Assembly: GCF_014644295.1 (NCBI RefSeq)
Contig: NZ_BMKK01000014.1
Location: 79,438-143,437 of the forward strand
Direction of reading: 5' to 3'
DNA from: Emticicia aquatilis
GTDB taxonomy: Bacteria; Bacteroidota; Bacteroidia; Cytophagales; Spirosomataceae
DNA length: 64,000 nt
Shown: positions 31,548 to 41,593 of the stretch, piece by piece
How the letters are laid out: every line of letters starts with the position of its first letter
How positions within the stretch are numbered: the first letter of the stretch is position 1
The notes under the pieces: generated by a model
What the model saw: only the letters and a program-made list of their open reading frames with translations
Told to the model about the DNA's origin: nothing
The model's database searches: none
Position numbers and translations under genes: made by a program

Positions 31548-33173
31548 ATGACAAATCTACAAAACAAAATCACGGCTATTTTCCCCGAAGCTGGTCAAAT
31601 TCCCGAACAATTTCAGATTCAACCGCTTCACCAAAAAGAGTATTTAGTTGGTGGCGAAATGCGTCAGTGGACGGGTGCTACGCAAGATGTTTATTCTCCG
31701 ATTTATGTAAAAAACGGCGATAAATTTGAAAGTTTGCTTATCGGAAGTTACCCGATTACCGACGAAGCAGAAGCAATGGATGCTCTGAATGCAGCCTTGA
31801 AAGCCTACGACAATGGCCGTGGCGAATGGCCAACGATGAGTTTGAGCGAACGCATTGCTTGCATGGAAAATTTTCTCAAAAAAATGCTTGAGAAAAAGAC
31901 CGAAATCGTGAATTTATTGATGTATGAAATTGGCAAATCATTGGCCGATTCAATCAAAGAATTCGACCGAACGATTGAATATATTTATGATACGATTGAT
32001 TGTTTGAAAGATATTGACCGTAATTCGTCTCGTTTCAAAATTGAGCAAGGTATTATTGGGCAAATCAGACGCTCGCCTTTGGGTGTGGTGCTTTGTATGG
32101 GGCCATTCAATTATCCGTTGAATGAAACTTTCTGTACGCTGATTCCTGCCATTATCATGGGAAATACGATTTTGTTTAAGCCACCAAAACACGGTACGCT
32201 TTTGCATTACCCGTTGTTGAAGGCTTTCCAAGAATGTTTCCCGAAAGGCGTTGTCAATACAATTTACGGACGTGGAGCAAACGTAGTTCCGCCATTGATG
32301 CAAACTGGCAAAATCAATGTACTTACGCTCATTGGTTCGAGCAAAGTAGCCAATGATTTGAAAAAAATGCACCCAAAACTCAATCGTTTGAGAGCTGTTT
32401 TGGGTCTTGATGCCAAAAATGCAGGAATTATCTTGAAAAATGCCGATATAGAATTGGCAGTGAAAGAATGTATTTTGGGTTCGCTTTCATTCAATGGTCA
32501 ACGTTGTACGGCCATCAAAATCATTTGGGTACACCGCTCGATTGCGAAGAAATTCTTGAATAGATTTACAGAAGAACTCGAAAAGTTGAAGTTCGGAATG
32601 CCGTGGGAAGCTGGTGTAAACTTAACGCCATTGCCAGAACCAAACAAACCAACGTATTTGGCAGAGTGCATTGCTGATGCTCAAACCAACGGAGCGGAAG
32701 TTGTGAATGAAGGCGGCGGTACGACCGTAAACTCATTTGTATATCCTGCGGTGCTTTACCCTGTGAATAGCAAAATGAAAGTTTACAGTGAAGAGCAATT
32801 CGGGCCACTCGTGCCAGTTGTGCCTTTTGATGATGTCGAAGAGCCTATTCAATATATCATTGATTCGTCGCACGGACAGCAGGTGAGTATTTTTGGTACA
32901 AATCCTGACCAAATTGCTCATTTGATTGACCCGCTCGTGAATCAAGTTAGCCGTGTAAATATCAACGCTCAGTGTCAACGTGGCCCAGATACTTTCCCAT
33001 TTACAGGAAGAAAAGACTCGGCCGAAGGTACACTCTCGGTAGAAGATGCTCTTAGGGCTTTCTCGATTCGTACGGTAGTAGCTACGAAAGATACCGATGC
33101 CAATAAGAAAATTTTCAATGAGATTGTCGAAGAGCATAGCTCACACTTCCTTTCTACGAAATACGTTTTCTAA
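31548..33173 (+). CDS. gapN: NADP-dependent glyceraldehyde-3-phosphate dehydrogenase-like aldehyde dehydrogenase
   Basis: A 541-residue protein, from the ATG at 31548 (the longer frame starts at TTG). The aldehyde dehydrogenase fold shows the cofactor region PLGVVLCMGPFNYPLNETF, KPPKHGTLLHYPL, LTLIGSSKVAN, and the catalytic segment GSLSFNGQRCTAIKIIWVH with the active Cys. C-terminal motifs are YSEEQFGPLVPVVPF and FPFTGRKDSAEGTLSVEDAL. The closest relatives I know are non-phosphorylating GapN enzymes that oxidise glyceraldehyde-3-phosphate and make NADPH. The exact substrate is inferred. A hairpin AAAACCAAA/TTTGGTTTT lies upstream at 31462-31484. Confidence 0.82.
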   Translation: MTNLQNKITAIFPEAGQIPEQFQIQPLHQKEYLVGGEMRQWTGATQDVYSPIYVKNGDKFESLLIGSYPITDEAEAMDALNAALKAYDNGRGEWPTMSLSERIACMENFLKKMLEKKTEIVNLLMYEIGKSLADSIKEFDRTIEYIYDTIDCLKDIDRNSSRFKIEQGIIGQIRRSPLGVVLCMGPFNYPLNETFCTLIPAIIMGNTILFKPPKHGTLLHYPLLKAFQECFPKGVVNTIYGRGANVVPPLMQTGKINVLTLIGSSKVANDLKKMHPKLNRLRAVLGLDAKNAGIILKNADIELAVKECILGSLSFNGQRCTAIKIIWVHRSIAKKFLNRFTEELEKLKFGMPWEAGVNLTPLPEPNKPTYLAECIADAQTNGAEVVNEGGGTTVNSFVYPAVLYPVNSKMKVYSEEQFGPLVPVVPFDDVEEPIQYIIDSSHGQQVSIFGTNPDQIAHLIDPLVNQVSRVNINAQCQRGPDTFPFTGRKDSAEGTLSVEDALRAFSIRTVVATKDTDANKKIFNEIVEEHSSHFLSTKYVF

Positions 33174-33200
33174 AATGTTATTTAGCTATCAATATATTCA

Positions 33201-33234
33201 ACCCCTCAAAAACAAAAACTTTTGAGGGGTTTTT
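33201..33234 (+). terminator. Terminator after gapN
   Basis: 11-bp stem ACCCCTCAAAA (33201-33211) with 33220-33230, 8-nt loop, T-run. Confidence 0.85.
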
Positions 33235-33255
33235 CGTTTCTATGTAGCAATACCG

Positions 33256-33263
33256 TAACTTTG
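33256..33263 (+). promoter_or_regulatory. -7 box of the metG promoter
   Basis: TAACTTTG, 30 bp upstream of the ATG at 33293. Confidence 0.6.
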
Positions 33264-33292
33264 CACAATAATTTTTGAATACTAAAGAAGAT

Positions 33293-35398
33293 ATGACCGA
33301 AACTCCGCAAAAATATACCGTTACGGCCGCTTTGATTTATGCCAATGGCCCTATTCATATTGGGCATTTGGCGGGCTGCTACATACCTGCTGATATTTAC
33401 GTGCGTTATCTCCGCTCGAAAGGAGCTGATGTGGCGTTTATCAGTGGTACTGACGAACACGGCGTGCCAATTACAGTAAAGGCCCGTAAAGAAGGAAAAA
33501 CACCTCAGGAAGTTGTTGATTTCTATTACGAACAAATCAAAAAATCTTTCGCTGATTTTGGTATTTCGTTCGATATTTATTCTCGCACGTCCAATCAATC
33601 TCACCATAAGGTTTCGCAAGAAATTTTTACGACGTTGTACGATAAAGGCTATTTCGATGAAGAAACCAGCGAACAATATTTTGATGAAGTAGCTCAACAG
33701 TTTTTGGCTGATAGATACATCGTGGGCGAATGTCCTGTTTGTGGAAACCCGAATGCGTACGGCGACCAATGCGAAAAATGTGGTTCTACGCTCTCGCCAA
33801 CTGAGTTGAAAAACCCTCGTTCGACGCTCTCAGGCTCGAAACCTATCATGAAAAGTACCAAAAACTGGTATTTGCCACTCGACCGTATGCAGCCCGACAT
33901 TGAGAAATACGTAAACAGCCACAAAGAGTGGAAAACCAACGTATTTGGTCAGTGCCAATCGTGGTTAAAAGATGGACTAAGACCTCGTGCCATGACTCGT
34001 GATTTAGACTGGGGAATCAGCGTTCCTTTGCCTGACACCGAAGGAAAAGTTTTATACGTTTGGTTCGATGCACCAATTGGCTACATCACGTTTACGCAAG
34101 AATGGGCAGCCCAAAATGGCAAAAACTGGGAAGATTATTGGAAAAATGAAAGTACCAAACTCGTGCATTTCATCGGAAAAGACAATATTGTTTTCCACTG
34201 TATTATTTTCCCTGCGATGTTGATGGCCGAAGGAAGTTATATCTTACCTGATAACGTACCTGCACAAGAGTTTATGAATTTGGAAGGTGATAAGATTTCA
34301 ACTTCAAGAAACTGGGCGGTTTGGTTACACGAATATTTGGAGGAATTCCCGAATAAGCAAGATGTATTGCGTTATGCCCTTTCGGCCAATATGCCCGAAT
34401 CGAAAGATAATGACTTTACTTGGAAAGATTTCCAAACCAAAAATAATAGCGAATTGGTTGGTATTTTTGGAAATTTTGTAAATCGAGTTTTGGTTTTAGT
34501 GAATAAATATTTTGAAGGAGAACTACCAAAACCTTCAGAATTTACAGACTATGACCATACTATAATCGAGGCAATTAAAACATTCCCTGTAAGCATAGGA
34601 AATTCTATTGATACTTTTCGTTTTAGAGAAGCACTTGCCTCGATGATTGATTTAGCTCGTTTAGGAAATAAGTACTTGGCAGATACTGAACCTTGGAAGA
34701 TTATAAAAACTGACCCTCAAAGAGTTGGTACGATTTTAAATCTTAGTTCACAAATTGTTGCTAATTTAGCAATTCTTTGCGAACCATTTTTGCCTTTTAC
34801 TAGCAAAAGAATTATTGATATTTTAGGATTTATTAAAATAGACAGTGAAGGCAAACCTAATGATTATGAAGTTTCCGCTATATATTGGAAATACAATTGG
34901 TTAGATGCAGGGAGAATAGATTTAGTTCCAAACTCACAACCACTTGCGAATGAATTAGATAATTATCTTTTCGAGAAAATCGAAGATGATGTGATTGAAA
35001 AACAAGTAAAAAAATTACAAGAATCGAAGCGAATGAATGAATTAGAAAATGCAAAAGTACCAGCTTTGAAAGAAACGATTCAGTACGATGATTTTGCTAA
35101 AATGGATATTCGTATCGGCACTATCTTGGAAGCTGAAAAATTACCAAAAAGCGATAAGTTACTCAAATTCTTGGTAGATGATGGTTTTGAGAAACGCACT
35201 ATCTTGAGCGGAATTGCCAAACATTTCTCACCTGAAGAAATGATTGGTAAACAAGTAACTTTCTTGGCAAATCTTGCTCCAAGAAAAATGATGGGAATCG
35301 AATCGAACGGAATGATTTTGATGGCTGAAAACCGTGATGGAAGTTTGGCACTTCTCCAACCACACAAAGAAGTTTGGAATGGTGGGCCAGTTAGTTAA
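33293..35398 (+). CDS. metG: Methionyl-tRNA synthetase
   Basis: A 701-residue protein, starting at the ATG at 33293 ([20 protein letters not shown]). HIGH motif in [10 protein letters not shown]; two CxxC zinc knuckles ([18 protein letters not shown]); KMSKS variant KISTS in [12 protein letters not shown]; anticodon-binding helical domain in the middle; C-terminal EMAP/tRNA-binding domain ([20 protein letters not shown]) needed for dimerisation. It charges tRNA-Met, including the initiator tRNA encoded at 25.4 kb. The stretch 34480-35060 (anticodon-binding domain) is visibly more AT-rich and uses more TTA, ATA and AGA codons than the rest of the gene. Confidence 0.97.
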   Translation: MTETPQKYTVTAALIYANGPIHIGHLAGCYIPADIYVRYLRSKGADVAFISGTDEHGVPITVKARKEGKTPQEVVDFYYEQIKKSFADFGISFDIYSRTSNQSHHKVSQEIFTTLYDKGYFDEETSEQYFDEVAQQFLADRYIVGECPVCGNPNAYGDQCEKCGSTLSPTELKNPRSTLSGSKPIMKSTKNWYLPLDRMQPDIEKYVNSHKEWKTNVFGQCQSWLKDGLRPRAMTRDLDWGISVPLPDTEGKVLYVWFDAPIGYITFTQEWAAQNGKNWEDYWKNESTKLVHFIGKDNIVFHCIIFPAMLMAEGSYILPDNVPAQEFMNLEGDKISTSRNWAVWLHEYLEEFPNKQDVLRYALSANMPESKDNDFTWKDFQTKNNSELVGIFGNFVNRVLVLVNKYFEGELPKPSEFTDYDHTIIEAIKTFPVSIGNSIDTFRFREALASMIDLARLGNKYLADTEPWKIIKTDPQRVGTILNLSSQIVANLAILCEPFLPFTSKRIIDILGFIKIDSEGKPNDYEVSAIYWKYNWLDAGRIDLVPNSQPLANELDNYLFEKIEDDVIEKQVKKLQESKRMNELENAKVPALKETIQYDDFAKMDIRIGTILEAEKLPKSDKLLKFLVDDGFEKRTILSGIAKHFSPEEMIGKQVTFLANLAPRKMMGIESNGMILMAENRDGSLALLQPHKEVWNGGPVS

Positions 35399-35425
35399 TA
35401 TCAAAGCATTCCGACTATTTATCAT

Positions 35426-35464
35426 AAAAAATGCCCCAGAACTAAATACGTTTGGGGCATTTTT
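35426..35464. terminator. Terminator between metG and the GH43 gene
   Basis: Stem around ATGCCCCA/TGGGGCAT with A's and T's on both sides; bidirectional between convergent genes. Confidence 0.85.
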
Positions 35465-35468
35465 GTTA

Positions 35469-36488
35469 TCAATCCAAATATGGGTCAATAGTTAGAATTT
35501 TACCTTCTGAGTCGTAGCTGATTTCGGTAACTTTTACACTTCTTAAATGTGTAACGCCTTCAGATAAACTTGAATCGTGGTAGAACAAATACCATTTACC
35601 TTCAACCTCACAAATCGAGTGATGGGACGTCCACCCAACTACAGGATTAAGAATTTTGCCTTGGTATGTAAAAGGCCCATAGGGATTATCGCCCGTAGCG
35701 TAGCAAATAAAGTGCGTGTCGCCAGTTGAATACGAAAAATAATATTTGCCGTTATAGTGGTGCATCCAAGAAGCTTCAAAAAAACGGCGGTCATTATCAC
35801 CCGCTAAGAGCAATTCTCCATTTTCGTCCAAAATCTTCAATTCTCTTGGTTGTTCGGCAAATTGCAGCATATCATCACTCAACTTTGCAACAATCGGACA
35901 GAGTGCAGCTTCATTTGGCAGCGGTTCTTCGTTATTTGCATCGTATTGATTATTACGATATTTCTGTAATTGTCCGCCCCAAATTCCTCCAAAATACATA
36001 TAAAAACTGCCATCGACATCTTCAAAAACCGCAGGGTCGATACTATAACTACCTTCGATTGGTTGAGGTTCGGCCACGAAAGGCCCGGTTGGTGAATCTG
36101 AAACAGCTACCCCAATCTGAAAAACATCATCCGCCTTTTTTGCTGGAAAATAGAGATAATATTTCCCATTTTTCCGAGCAGCATCTGGGGCCCACATTTG
36201 GCGAGCAGCCCATTGCACATCTTTTACGTGCAGAGCCACTCCGTTGTCAATTGTTTCGCTATCAATCGAATCCATCGAAAGTACATGATAGTCTTCCATC
36301 GCAAAGTGGCTTCCCAAATCATCAAACGGAATACCCGCTTCAATATCGTGCGATGGATATATGTAAATTTTCCCGTCGAAAACATGAGCCGAAGGGTCGG
36401 CTGTAAAAATATGTTTTACGAGCGGCTGCGAAATTGCTTTTTGATTTAAAACCTTAAAATCAATGTGTTCGATACTATCTTCTGGCAT
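35469..36488 (-). CDS. Glycoside hydrolase family 43 protein
   Basis: A 339-residue five-bladed beta-propeller enzyme. The three catalytic acids of GH43 are in view: general base in FTADPSAHVFDGK (about residue 31), pKa modulator in SYSIDPAVFEDVDG (about 152) and general acid in RRFFEASWMHHYNG (about 240). Typical substrates are beta-xylosides or alpha-L-arabinosides. No signal peptide, so it works on imported oligosaccharides in the cytoplasm. It is 20 bp downstream of the symporter gene, in one operon, with a Nudix-like regulator divergently upstream. Confidence 0.92.
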   Translation of the reverse strand: MPEDSIEHIDFKVLNQKAISQPLVKHIFTADPSAHVFDGKIYIYPSHDIEAGIPFDDLGSHFAMEDYHVLSMDSIDSETIDNGVALHVKDVQWAARQMWAPDAARKNGKYYLYFPAKKADDVFQIGVAVSDSPTGPFVAEPQPIEGSYSIDPAVFEDVDGSFYMYFGGIWGGQLQKYRNNQYDANNEEPLPNEAALCPIVAKLSDDMLQFAEQPRELKILDENGELLLAGDNDRRFFEASWMHHYNGKYYFSYSTGDTHFICYATGDNPYGPFTYQGKILNPVVGWTSHHSICEVEGKWYLFYHDSSLSEGVTHLRSVKVTEISYDSEGKILTIDPYLD

Positions 36489-36508
36489 TTTCTTAATTTT
36501 ACTTTAAA

Positions 36509-37972
36509 TTATTTTCTTCTTTGTTTTAAGTCAGTTTCAATTTGATTTTCCATAGCCTTGTTGATTTCATAGCCAAAAAGCAAAACACAGCCTATCAAAA
36601 AAACTATCCCCGGATAAATACTGACCGATAGTTTTATACCTGATACTGTATCTTCGGTTTGAATCGCCTGCTCGGCCACGTAGCCATAATTTGAAAGCAA
36701 GGCTGCACCCACGGCACCACCTACACTTAAACCTATTTTCAGACCAAAAATCATGGCCGAAAATATAATTGCAGTTGCTCTACGGTTATTTTTCCATTCT
36801 GAGTAGTCGGCAACATCAGCAATCATTGCCCAAAGCAGCGGAATCGTTACCCCATAAGTAAACCCATGTAGGATTTGGGTTAAAAATACAATTCCGATGG
36901 CATCTTTATCATAAAAATTGAATGCAACCAAACACAAAGCTGAAAGAGCAAGGAAAATTCCGAAGATATTACGTTTTCCGAATCTGTCGGCAAGAGGTTT
37001 AGTAAACATAATACCGATAATCATAAAGATAATTCCACCAGCATTAAAAAGACTGTTGGCTGATGTTGGAGCATCTTCTGGCCATTCAAATTTACCCAAA
37101 CCCAAACCGGTTATGCTTTCGTTTAAGCCCTTAATAAAAGAATTGAAACCAATGCTTTCAAGGTAATTTGCTTGAGCAGTTGGGTCTAAGTAATATTTGA
37201 AATAATAGATATACATTCCGCCTTTAAGAGCCAAGGTTATGAAAACTAAAATCGTAACCAAAAGCATAATCACCCACGGCTTATTGCGAGATAAGTCGGT
37301 TAAGTCTTGTTTAATACTGCTTTTTTCTTCAGTAACAGGAACAATTCGCTCTCTTGTGGTCAAAAACGTAATAATTAGACAAATAACACCTACTATCGCA
37401 AAAACTAACATTACTTTCTCGAAACCTACGGCCTTATTGCCATGTCCCAACGATAAAGCCAAAGGTAAAAGAAGCGACTGGATAATAAATTGAGCAACCA
37501 TTACTGCCACAAAACGGTACGAAGAAAGACTATTGCGTTCCTTCATATCACCCGTAATCACACCACTCAATGCTGAGTATGGCAAATTGCTGGCCGAGTA
37601 AATAATAACCAATAAAAAATAAGTGATAAGGGCATAAGCGATTTTACCAGTTTCGCCAAAATTTGGGGTTGAAAAAGCCAATAATGAAATAATACCGAAA
37701 GGAATGGATGTCCACAAAACCCACGGGCGAAATTTTCCCCAACGAGTATTGGTGCGGTCGGCAATGATGCCCATTAGAATATTGAAAAATGCCCCGATAA
37801 AGCCTCCTAAGAATATGATTATACTGGCAGCCCCCGCAGGTATTTTGTAAACATCAGTATAAAAATAGGCCAAAAATGTCATTAAAGTCTGAAAAATAAG
37901 GTTCGCCGCTAAGTCGCCGAGGCTGTATCCTATTTTTTCAATAACTGATAATTTATGTGATTCTGATGTCAT
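36509..37972 (-). CDS. GPH-family sugar:cation symporter
   Basis: A 487-residue membrane protein with 12 hydrophobic helices. KIGYSLGDLAANLIFQTLMTFLAYFYTDV at the N-terminus is the typical MelB/XylP start; DRTNTRWGKFRPWVLW is the conserved loop 2-3 motif and WKNNRRATAIIFSAMIFGLKIG another family segment. It would import an oligo- or monosaccharide with Na+ or H+. The GH43 partner suggests a xylo- or arabino-oligosaccharide. Confidence 0.9.
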   Translation of the reverse strand: MTSESHKLSVIEKIGYSLGDLAANLIFQTLMTFLAYFYTDVYKIPAGAASIIIFLGGFIGAFFNILMGIIADRTNTRWGKFRPWVLWTSIPFGIISLLAFSTPNFGETGKIAYALITYFLLVIIYSASNLPYSALSGVITGDMKERNSLSSYRFVAVMVAQFIIQSLLLPLALSLGHGNKAVGFEKVMLVFAIVGVICLIITFLTTRERIVPVTEEKSSIKQDLTDLSRNKPWVIMLLVTILVFITLALKGGMYIYYFKYYLDPTAQANYLESIGFNSFIKGLNESITGLGLGKFEWPEDAPTSANSLFNAGGIIFMIIGIMFTKPLADRFGKRNIFGIFLALSALCLVAFNFYDKDAIGIVFLTQILHGFTYGVTIPLLWAMIADVADYSEWKNNRRATAIIFSAMIFGLKIGLSVGGAVGAALLSNYGYVAEQAIQTEDTVSGIKLSVSIYPGIVFLIGCVLLFGYEINKAMENQIETDLKQRRK

Positions 37973-38316
37973 AGTGTTTTTCTGCTTAGTTTTTACAAAA
38001 TATCAATTAATATGGTTTTGGGCTAAATTTTACTGCTCGCAGTATTCGTTTTAACAAAAAATTTAAAGTGCTAAAATTAACAAAAATATCCTTATAGTCA
38101 ATTTTACCACAAGTATATGTTTGATTTTTCTTATTTACAAAATTTATTAAATAAATTATAAAAAAAATGCAAAATAATATAAACTTGACTAAAGGCAATT
38201 TATTTAGATTTTGAGATAGTAGCAATGCCCAAATAGATTAAAATGTGATGAGGAAGTGTAGGTTAAAGACAGTTTTTCTGTAAATTGCAAAAATATCTTA
38301 ACTAAAATTAAAGGAA
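37973..38316. promoter_or_regulatory. Divergent control region between symporter and regulator genes
   Basis: 344 bp, very AT-rich, no gene. A perfect palindrome AATTTATT-A-AATAAATT lies at 38141-38157 and is the best candidate for an operator of the divergently encoded regulator. No clear TAnnTTTG box was found. Confidence 0.4.
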
Positions 38317-39003
38317 TTGCAGTACTCCGATGACATCATTGACGCACTCTCAATCGACTGCGTTATTTTTGGATTTAAAGAAACCCAACTCTATGTTTTG
38401 CTCGTAAAACACGGTATCGGCCCCACCCTCGGACAATGGGCTTTACCCGGTAGCTGGATTAGGTATAATGAAAGTATTGACGAAGCTGCAAACAGGATTC
38501 TTTCCTCCCAAACGGCTGTGGGCAATATTTATCTTGAACAATTTAAGACTTTCGGTGATTTGGAGCGTTTTCCTGCACGAAGGGTAATCACGATAGCCTA
38601 TTATGCACTCGTAAATATCGAAAATTTTGAGCTTCACGCAGGTCCAACCGAGGCCGATGTACAATGGTTTAAAGTTTGGGATGTGCCAAAAATGGCCTTC
38701 GACCACAAGACTATCTTTGAAAGTTGCTTGAGTTTTCTGAAACACAAGGTGCAGCACGAGCCTATTGGTTTCAATTTATTGCCACCTAAATTTACGCTTC
38801 TTCAGCTTTTAGAACTATATGAAGCGATTCTTAATCAAAAGCTTGATAAATCGAATTTCCGCAAGAAGTTTTTAAAAATGAATCTGTTGGTTGATACCAA
38901 AGAACGCCAACAAGATGTGTCGCACAGAGCAGCAACTCTCTATCGCTTTGATGAGAATATCTACAATAAACTATTGGATAAAGGGTTTATTTTTGAGGTT
39001 TGA
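38317..39003 (+). CDS. Nudix-like transcriptional regulator (NrtR/AraR type)
   Basis: A 228-residue protein starting at TTG (no ATG fits; AAGGA precedes it). The N-terminal 150 residues form a Nudix fold (LSIDCVIFGFKETQLYVLLVKH; WALPGSWIRYNESIDEAANRIL), but the Nudix box is degenerate: where enzymes have RELxEETG it has RILSSQTAV, so the catalytic glutamates are missing. The C-terminal 70 residues are a winged helix (LLPPKFTLLQLLELYEAIL; FRKKFLKMNLLVDT). This is the design of NrtR-type repressors; in Bacteroidota such proteins include the arabinose regulator AraR. Divergence from the symporter and GH43 genes suggests control of pentose use. Confidence 0.85.
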   Translation: MQYSDDIIDALSIDCVIFGFKETQLYVLLVKHGIGPTLGQWALPGSWIRYNESIDEAANRILSSQTAVGNIYLEQFKTFGDLERFPARRVITIAYYALVNIENFELHAGPTEADVQWFKVWDVPKMAFDHKTIFESCLSFLKHKVQHEPIGFNLLPPKFTLLQLLELYEAILNQKLDKSNFRKKFLKMNLLVDTKERQQDVSHRAATLYRFDENIYNKLLDKGFIFEV

Positions 39004-39076
39004 GTTTGTGAACAAGGCGAGTTTGTTCAATCAAAAAGTAGTAGATAGTTTACATTTTGATACTTCTGTTTAAGAT

Positions 39077-39134
39077 TTATAGCTCCACATCCACATACAC
39101 TTTTCATAAATGTTATGTGGAGCTATAAGTTTTT
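39077..39134. terminator. Terminator between regulator and peptidase genes
   Basis: 14-bp perfect arms (39077-39090 and 39115-39128) around TTATAGCTCCACAT, followed by a T-run; it can serve both convergent genes. Confidence 0.8.
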
Positions 39135-40602
39135 ACCTTTCTAATTTAAAATTCTTATCCGTGGCTGGTCTTTGCTTGGCGTTGGCTACTTTCCAACCAG
39201 TTCTGTACATCCAGTCGGCCATTTTCTTTAATTTAGGAAAATTAATATTCTCTACATTATCCTGCGGGGTATGATAATCTGGGTGCAAAAGAGTTGTGTA
39301 CATGAGCGAAGGAATACCCAAACGTGCATAAGGCAGGTGGTCGCTTCTGAAATACCAGCCTTCAATATGCTTTACGTCGTCCCATGTGTAATCTAATTTA
39401 AAATTTGGGCCTTCTTTATTAGCCTCTAAAGTCATATTTATTAATTCTTCTGAGTTTCTATGAGGCGGAAGTGCTCCAAGCACAGTCGCACTATCAATAT
39501 GGTTTCTTCCAATCATATCACCATTTAAAACAGCTACAATATTACCAATTGGTACGGTTGGAAGAGCAGAGTAATATCTTGAACCGAGAAGTCCTCTTTC
39601 TTCAGCTCCGTGAATAACAAATAATACAGAACGTTTGGCTGGATTTTTCACAAATGCTCTTGCGTTACTGAGCATGGCTACATTTACGCTGCCATTGTCA
39701 TCAGCACCATAGCATATCGAATCACCTTTGATTTCATTACGCACTCCATGAGCATCGGTGTGGCCGCTATAAAGCAAGTATTCAGATTTCAAATTGGCGT
39801 CCGTTCCTTCTATTTTGCCAATAATATTCACCGAAGGGTAGGGGTATTTCGACACCACAATATTGGCTTTCAGATTTGCTGAGTTTCCTTCCAAATCCTT
39901 CTTCGAGCCTTTGTGCAACCATAAAACAGGTACAGTTGTGGTTAAATTAACATTTGCCCCACCATCAATGTCATAATTACCTCTTTTAAAATTTTCATTG
40001 GCATCTTTCCATCCGTTTTCGGCGGTATCGTCAGCAATAAAAATTATGGCAATCGCTCCTCTTTTTACCAAATCAGCTCCGTATTTTGTATAAATATATC
40101 GACTATAACGCCACGTTGGTAGCGAAACATTGAGATTAATACCTTTTGGGTTGGCTTCGATGGCCACAATTTTTCCTTTTACATTAAGTGAGTTGGTGTC
40201 AATCTCGGCAGCATTTCCCAAATAAGTAATTATTCCGTTTAAAGCTGTATTGGCCATTTGTGCAATAGAAACATCCTGCCAAAGAGTCAATTTTTTATTG
40301 TTCAGTTCGATACTCGTTTGCTCAGAAATTTGATTTCGCCACAGCGTAAAAAACTGAAAATATGTACCATCATCGCCCGCAGGTTTTAGGCCAATGGCTC
40401 GGTATTTTTCGCCCAACCACATCGCAGCTTTCAGTTCATCAAGTGTGCCAGCCGAGCGACCTTTAAAATTCACTCCAGCCAATGCCTCTAAATCGCTTTT
40501 TAAATCTGATTCTTTAATTTGGTTGAGAGCAGGCGGAAGGCTCTGAGCAAAAAGTTGACTGCTTACAATGAGAAATGCCCAAAATAAAATTTTGTTTTGC
40601 AT
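39133..40602 (-). CDS. Secreted M28-family metallopeptidase
   Basis: A 489-residue protein with signal peptide (MQNKILFWAFLIVSSQLFAQ). A PA-like insertion lies in the first half (IVAIEANPKGINLNVSLPTW). The M28 zinc site is visible: YSGHTDAHGV (His, Asp), GADDNGSVNVAML (bridging Asp), VIHGAEERGLLGSRYY (Glu base and ligand), LNGDMIGRNH (Asp), and TLLHPDYHTPQDN (final His). It is probably an aminopeptidase or glutamate-carboxypeptidase-like exopeptidase acting in the periplasm. Confidence 0.9.
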   Translation of the reverse strand: MQNKILFWAFLIVSSQLFAQSLPPALNQIKESDLKSDLEALAGVNFKGRSAGTLDELKAAMWLGEKYRAIGLKPAGDDGTYFQFFTLWRNQISEQTSIELNNKKLTLWQDVSIAQMANTALNGIITYLGNAAEIDTNSLNVKGKIVAIEANPKGINLNVSLPTWRYSRYIYTKYGADLVKRGAIAIIFIADDTAENGWKDANENFKRGNYDIDGGANVNLTTTVPVLWLHKGSKKDLEGNSANLKANIVVSKYPYPSVNIIGKIEGTDANLKSEYLLYSGHTDAHGVRNEIKGDSICYGADDNGSVNVAMLSNARAFVKNPAKRSVLFVIHGAEERGLLGSRYYSALPTVPIGNIVAVLNGDMIGRNHIDSATVLGALPPHRNSEELINMTLEANKEGPNFKLDYTWDDVKHIEGWYFRSDHLPYARLGIPSLMYTTLLHPDYHTPQDNVENINFPKLKKMADWMYRTGWKVANAKQRPATDKNFKLER

Positions 40603-40759
40603 AATAAATAGATGTTGAGTTTATCGATGAAAAATGATATTTGATTGAATTTCAAACCTATAAATATACAAAACTGTTGCGGATTCGAGATAAAAAACAA
40701 TATAAACTAATTCTGTAAGAATCTGTACTCGAAAATAGCAGCGGTGGCATTGGATGCAT

Positions 40760-40779
40760 TCAGCGTGACAGAACGCTGA
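40760..40779. repeat. Small palindrome
   Basis: TCAGCGT-GACAGA-ACGCTGA in an otherwise featureless 286-bp gap (40603-40888). It resembles fragments of dispersed repeats. Confidence 0.4.
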
Positions 40780-40835
40780 GTAAGAGAAAGTTTCAGTTTG
40801 TTTATTCTTTTTTCTAAAATTTTATTCATAAAAAA

Positions 40836-40860
40836 GCCCTTCCTTGATTTTAGGAAGGGC
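40836..40860 (-). terminator. Terminator after the first Uma2 gene
   Basis: On the minus strand GCCCTTCCT pairs with AGGAAGGGC, followed by a T-run. Confidence 0.8.
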
Positions 40861-40888
40861 AGATATAAGTAGTTTTTCACCCTTATTC

Positions 40889-41506
40889 CTATGCAAAAGG
40901 TGAGCCTTTTTTACGTAGATATTCACCGATATTAAAGATTACTCCATCGAAAACTTCAATATCTTTGTTCCAGTCTTTTACTTGCCAATCTTCGTTTCTG
41001 GTAGCTACTGTTACTTTTTTTGATTTGGTTGTAATCCAAATTACTTTTTCTACGCCAAAATTCAATAGTTTTTGCGTTTTATTGAAAATATAACTATCAA
41101 TTTCTAAACCTGGTGCTTCGATGTTAATGTCCACTTCGATGGCAACTTTGGGCGGAACGATTGCATAATGTTCATCAATCGCTTCAATGGGTAAAACACT
41201 ATTTTCAAAAATAAGAATATCTCCTGCTAAATTATTATATTTATTCAGATGAATTCCTGTTTCGCTTGATAGAAGGGTGTACTTTTCTTCGTCCACTTTT
41301 CTTCCAAGTAAAATAATTAAATGTGTAATAATAAGTGATTGAAATGTACTCGACCCCATAATTTCAGCAAAAGTTTTTGTTCCATTTAATACTTCTTTAT
41401 ACCCTCTATAATAGATAGGCTTTCCATCCATTACTTCGTGTATTAAGTAATTAGGCACTTTTGGGGCTGATTTTCTAACTATCTGTGGTGATTTTGTTAC
41501 AACCAT
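40889..41506 (-). CDS. Uma2-family (DUF820) restriction endonuclease-like protein
   Basis: A 205-residue protein with the Uma2 PD-(D/E)xK fold: YLIHEVMDGKPIYYRGY, LAGDILIFENS, PPKVAIEVDINIEAPG (acidic motif), VEKVIWITTKSKKVTV (Lys side). Members are abundant in cyanobacteria and Bacteroidota, with no established function. A second, diverged copy lies at 51431-52051. It is monocistronic. Confidence 0.8.
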   Translation of the reverse strand: MVVTKSPQIVRKSAPKVPNYLIHEVMDGKPIYYRGYKEVLNGTKTFAEIMGSSTFQSLIITHLIILLGRKVDEEKYTLLSSETGIHLNKYNNLAGDILIFENSVLPIEAIDEHYAIVPPKVAIEVDINIEAPGLEIDSYIFNKTQKLLNFGVEKVIWITTKSKKVTVATRNEDWQVKDWNKDIEVFDGVIFNIGEYLRKKGSPFA

Positions 41507-41593
41507 TTTCTTCTAAATTTTATTAAATTTAAAAAGTTTTTCACAAATAACCGTCAAAAATAAGATTTCTTTAAGTCAATTTCTGCTGAATGC

